Of a stretch of DNA of 64,000 nt, positions 63,601 to 64,000 are shown in pieces. This DNA is from Verrucomicrobiia bacterium (GTDB lineage Bacteria > Verrucomicrobiota > Verrucomicrobiia > Palsa-1439), in contig DATLVI010000041.1 of the NCBI GenBank assembly GCA_035577545.1, positions 108,614-172,613 of the forward strand. Direction: 5' to 3'. Every line of letters begins with the position of its first letter. The stretch's first letter is position 1. The position numbers were made by a program, and so were the translations under genes. The notes below the pieces were generated by a model. The model worked only from the letters and a program-made list of their open reading frames with translations. It ran no database searches and was not told where the DNA came from.

Positions 63601-64000
63601 CAGCTTCGGGGGTGCCACGATTTCGGGGACTTCCGGCACCAGCGTGATGTTGGCCAAGTACGCGGCCAACGGCACCTATCAGTGGGCCGTGGCGCCGTCG
63701 GGCTCTGGCGTAAGCCAGGGACAGGCCGTGGCGGTGGATACCAACGGCAATGTGTTTGTGACCGGGTATTTCGCCAACACGATCAATTTCGGGGCGCCCT
63801 CCGGCGCGATGACCAGCGCGGGTTGGTACGATATCTTTGTAGCGAAATACTCTCCCGCCGGCGTCTGCCTCTGGTCCAAACAGTTTGGCAGTCCCACCTC
63901 GGGCGATAACCAGGGTGACGAATCTGGTTACGCCCTCGCGGTGGACAGCGCCGGCAATGTCATCGTCGGCGGCTCCTTCGACGGCACGGCCAATTTCAGC
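60671..64000 (+). CDS. Giant secreted multidomain FN3 protein (partial, runs off right edge)
   Basis: 1110 codons are present and the frame is open at the edge. A long N-terminus ends in a signal peptide ([18 protein letters not shown], about residues 37-54). Domains in order: FN3; a bacterial Ig-like domain; a BACON-like domain (about 237-320); four FN3 repeats of 95 residues (about 322-701); a putative-Ig (He_PIG) domain; two InlB-like repeats with [10 protein letters not shown] and [10 protein letters not shown]; and the start of a beta-propeller/SBBP-type region with [13 protein letters not shown]. Likely a surface or secreted adhesin or polymer-associated protein. The start is a TTG at 60671 preceded by AGGGAG; the next ATG (60800) would destroy the signal peptide. 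Confidence 0.8.
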   Translation, partial: MQTKSPKSFRVSERSIYGSCEPDLPSAFTSTAARWFLAFCLTGMFVVSASAATTSPTNLSVTSKSFQQVSLAWTDNSTSEKNVVVSRSLQATSGYVDIATLAASATSYTDTAVTPGATYYYQVSSVAATKARYTSSSISVITPSVAIVSPTSGSTYTSAQTISATASINQTDNAAITKTEFYDGGALMGTVTTSPYTLNWPITAANNGSHTWTTKAYDSVGGTSASTPVNVVVDIPCTYTLSATSSPTIASTGGSGSFTVTVVGGCSWTTSTPATWIHPTVSGSTVNYTVDLNSSSAGRSSTITILNGTATVATYTVTQAVDTTAPTVPTGLTPSVISSSQINLSWSASTDTGGSGLAGYKIYRSGVLITTTTATSYSNTGLAGSTTYSFTVAAYDNAGNISAQSTTVSATTPAAADTTAPSVPTGLTGSAVSSTQINLSWSASTDTGGSGLAGYKIYKNGVLLTTTASTSYSVTGLSPSTTYSFTVAAYDNAGNISPQSTTVSATTPAAADTTAPTVPTGLTGSAVSSSQVNLGWSASTDTGGSGLAGYKIYKNGVLLTTTASTSYSATGLSPSTTYTFTVAAYDNAGNTSAQSTGVSVTTQAATDTTPPSVPTGLTASVVSSSTISLSWNASTDSGGSGLAGYNIYSSGVVIASSTTASAVLRGLSASTTYSLTVAAYDNAGNTSAQSAAVLATTQAALTITTASPLPSATVGTAYSGTFTATGGTTPYTWSISAGSLPAGLTLSSGGVLSGTPTAATTASFTVQCTGGSTITKTFSLTVNAAAVNYTVATSASPVAGGTTTPNGTFSSGSTVTAQATVNAGYSFVNWTQNGTTVSTSPSYSFQLNGNVTLVANFTAIYTITGTASPSNGGTISGLGNGLFISGTTVSLTANPASGYSFSSWTENGSVVSSTPTYSFTATANRNLVANFTSTSSTPGKYLWSWVHGGASQDDGRAVAVDKRDGSVLLTGDFSGSVSFGGATISGTSGTSVMLAKYAANGTYQWAVAPSGSGVSQGQAVAVDTNGNVFVTGYFANTINFGAPSGAMTSAGWYDIFVAKYSPAGVCLWSKQFGSPTSGDNQGDESGYALAVDSAGNVIVGGSFDGTANFS
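61634..62773 (+). repeat. Four tandem 285-bp FN3-coding repeats
   Basis: Units start at 61634, 61919, 62204 and 62489, each exactly 285 bp (95 codons). Units 2 and 3 are the most alike, unit 4 the most diverged. The constant length with gradual drift points to duplication by unequal crossover. Confidence 0.85.

Overview
The window looks like a chromosomal segment of a GC-rich, free-living Gram-negative bacterium. Verrucomicrobiota or a nearby phylum is most likely. The reasons are a PEP-CTERM protein, an outer-membrane barrel, hopanoid genes, short hairpin intergenic repeats of the type scattered through verrucomicrobial genomes, large secreted FN3/DUF11 proteins, and a bacterial proteasome locus with a UBact-type (not actinobacterial Pup-type) modifier. 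The taxonomic call is an inference; there is no rRNA here. The only RNA gene is a tRNA-Tyr. No transposase, integrase, phage gene or CRISPR array was seen.

Layout. 1-4.3 kb (minus): a membrane-anchored ECF sigma factor with a partial downstream gene, a secreted protein, a repeat-rich gap and a PEP-CTERM protein. 4.6-9.5 kb: exported beta-carbonic anhydrase, then a stress-type cassette (Ala/Gly-rich repeat protein, triple-BON protein, two tiny membrane proteins), a zinc-ribbon protein and a Gly/Tyr-rich exported protein. 9.6-12.1 kb: a Rad3/DinG-type helicase carrying an N-terminal Cas4/RecB-like nuclease domain. 12.2-16.4 kb (plus): shc-hpnH-hpnG. 16.5-27.1 kb (minus): one apparent transcription unit aceE-aceF-lpdA-hpnO-hpnN-membrane protein, joining pyruvate dehydrogenase to hopanoid side-chain synthesis and transport. 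lplA, which can lipoylate the E2 subunit, is divergent from aceE. 28.4-32 kb (minus): a chain of overlapping genes led by a presqualene/squalene synthase (hpnD-like). 32-34.3 kb: outer-membrane barrel, Cys-rich secreted protein and CDF cation exporter.

34.3-41.9 kb (minus): rplM-rpsI, then an almost complete acetylated-ornithine arginine pathway argC-argJ-argB-(membrane acyltransferase)-argD-(small protein)-argF. Several 4-bp overlaps imply translational coupling. The membrane acyltransferase in the middle is unexpected.

42.4-49.1 kb (plus): the highlight, a compact proteasome operon behind a good sigma-70-like promoter: ARC/Mpa ATPase, Dop, a 65-residue UBact/Pup-like tag ending in Thr-Gly-Gln, PrcB (20S beta), PrcA (20S alpha), PafA ligase. 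Together these could tag proteins, remove the tag, unfold the targets and degrade them. The ATPase lacks the penultimate-Tyr C-terminal docking tail of mycobacterial Mpa.

49.5-64 kb: a 1113-residue exported DUF11 protein, a receiver-like protein without a phosphoacceptor Asp, a FIST sensor protein, tRNA-Tyr, a DUF1573 protein, an NtrC-family regulator with its histidine kinase, another receiver protein, and the start of a giant secreted protein with four FN3 repeats of exactly 285 bp that runs off the right edge.
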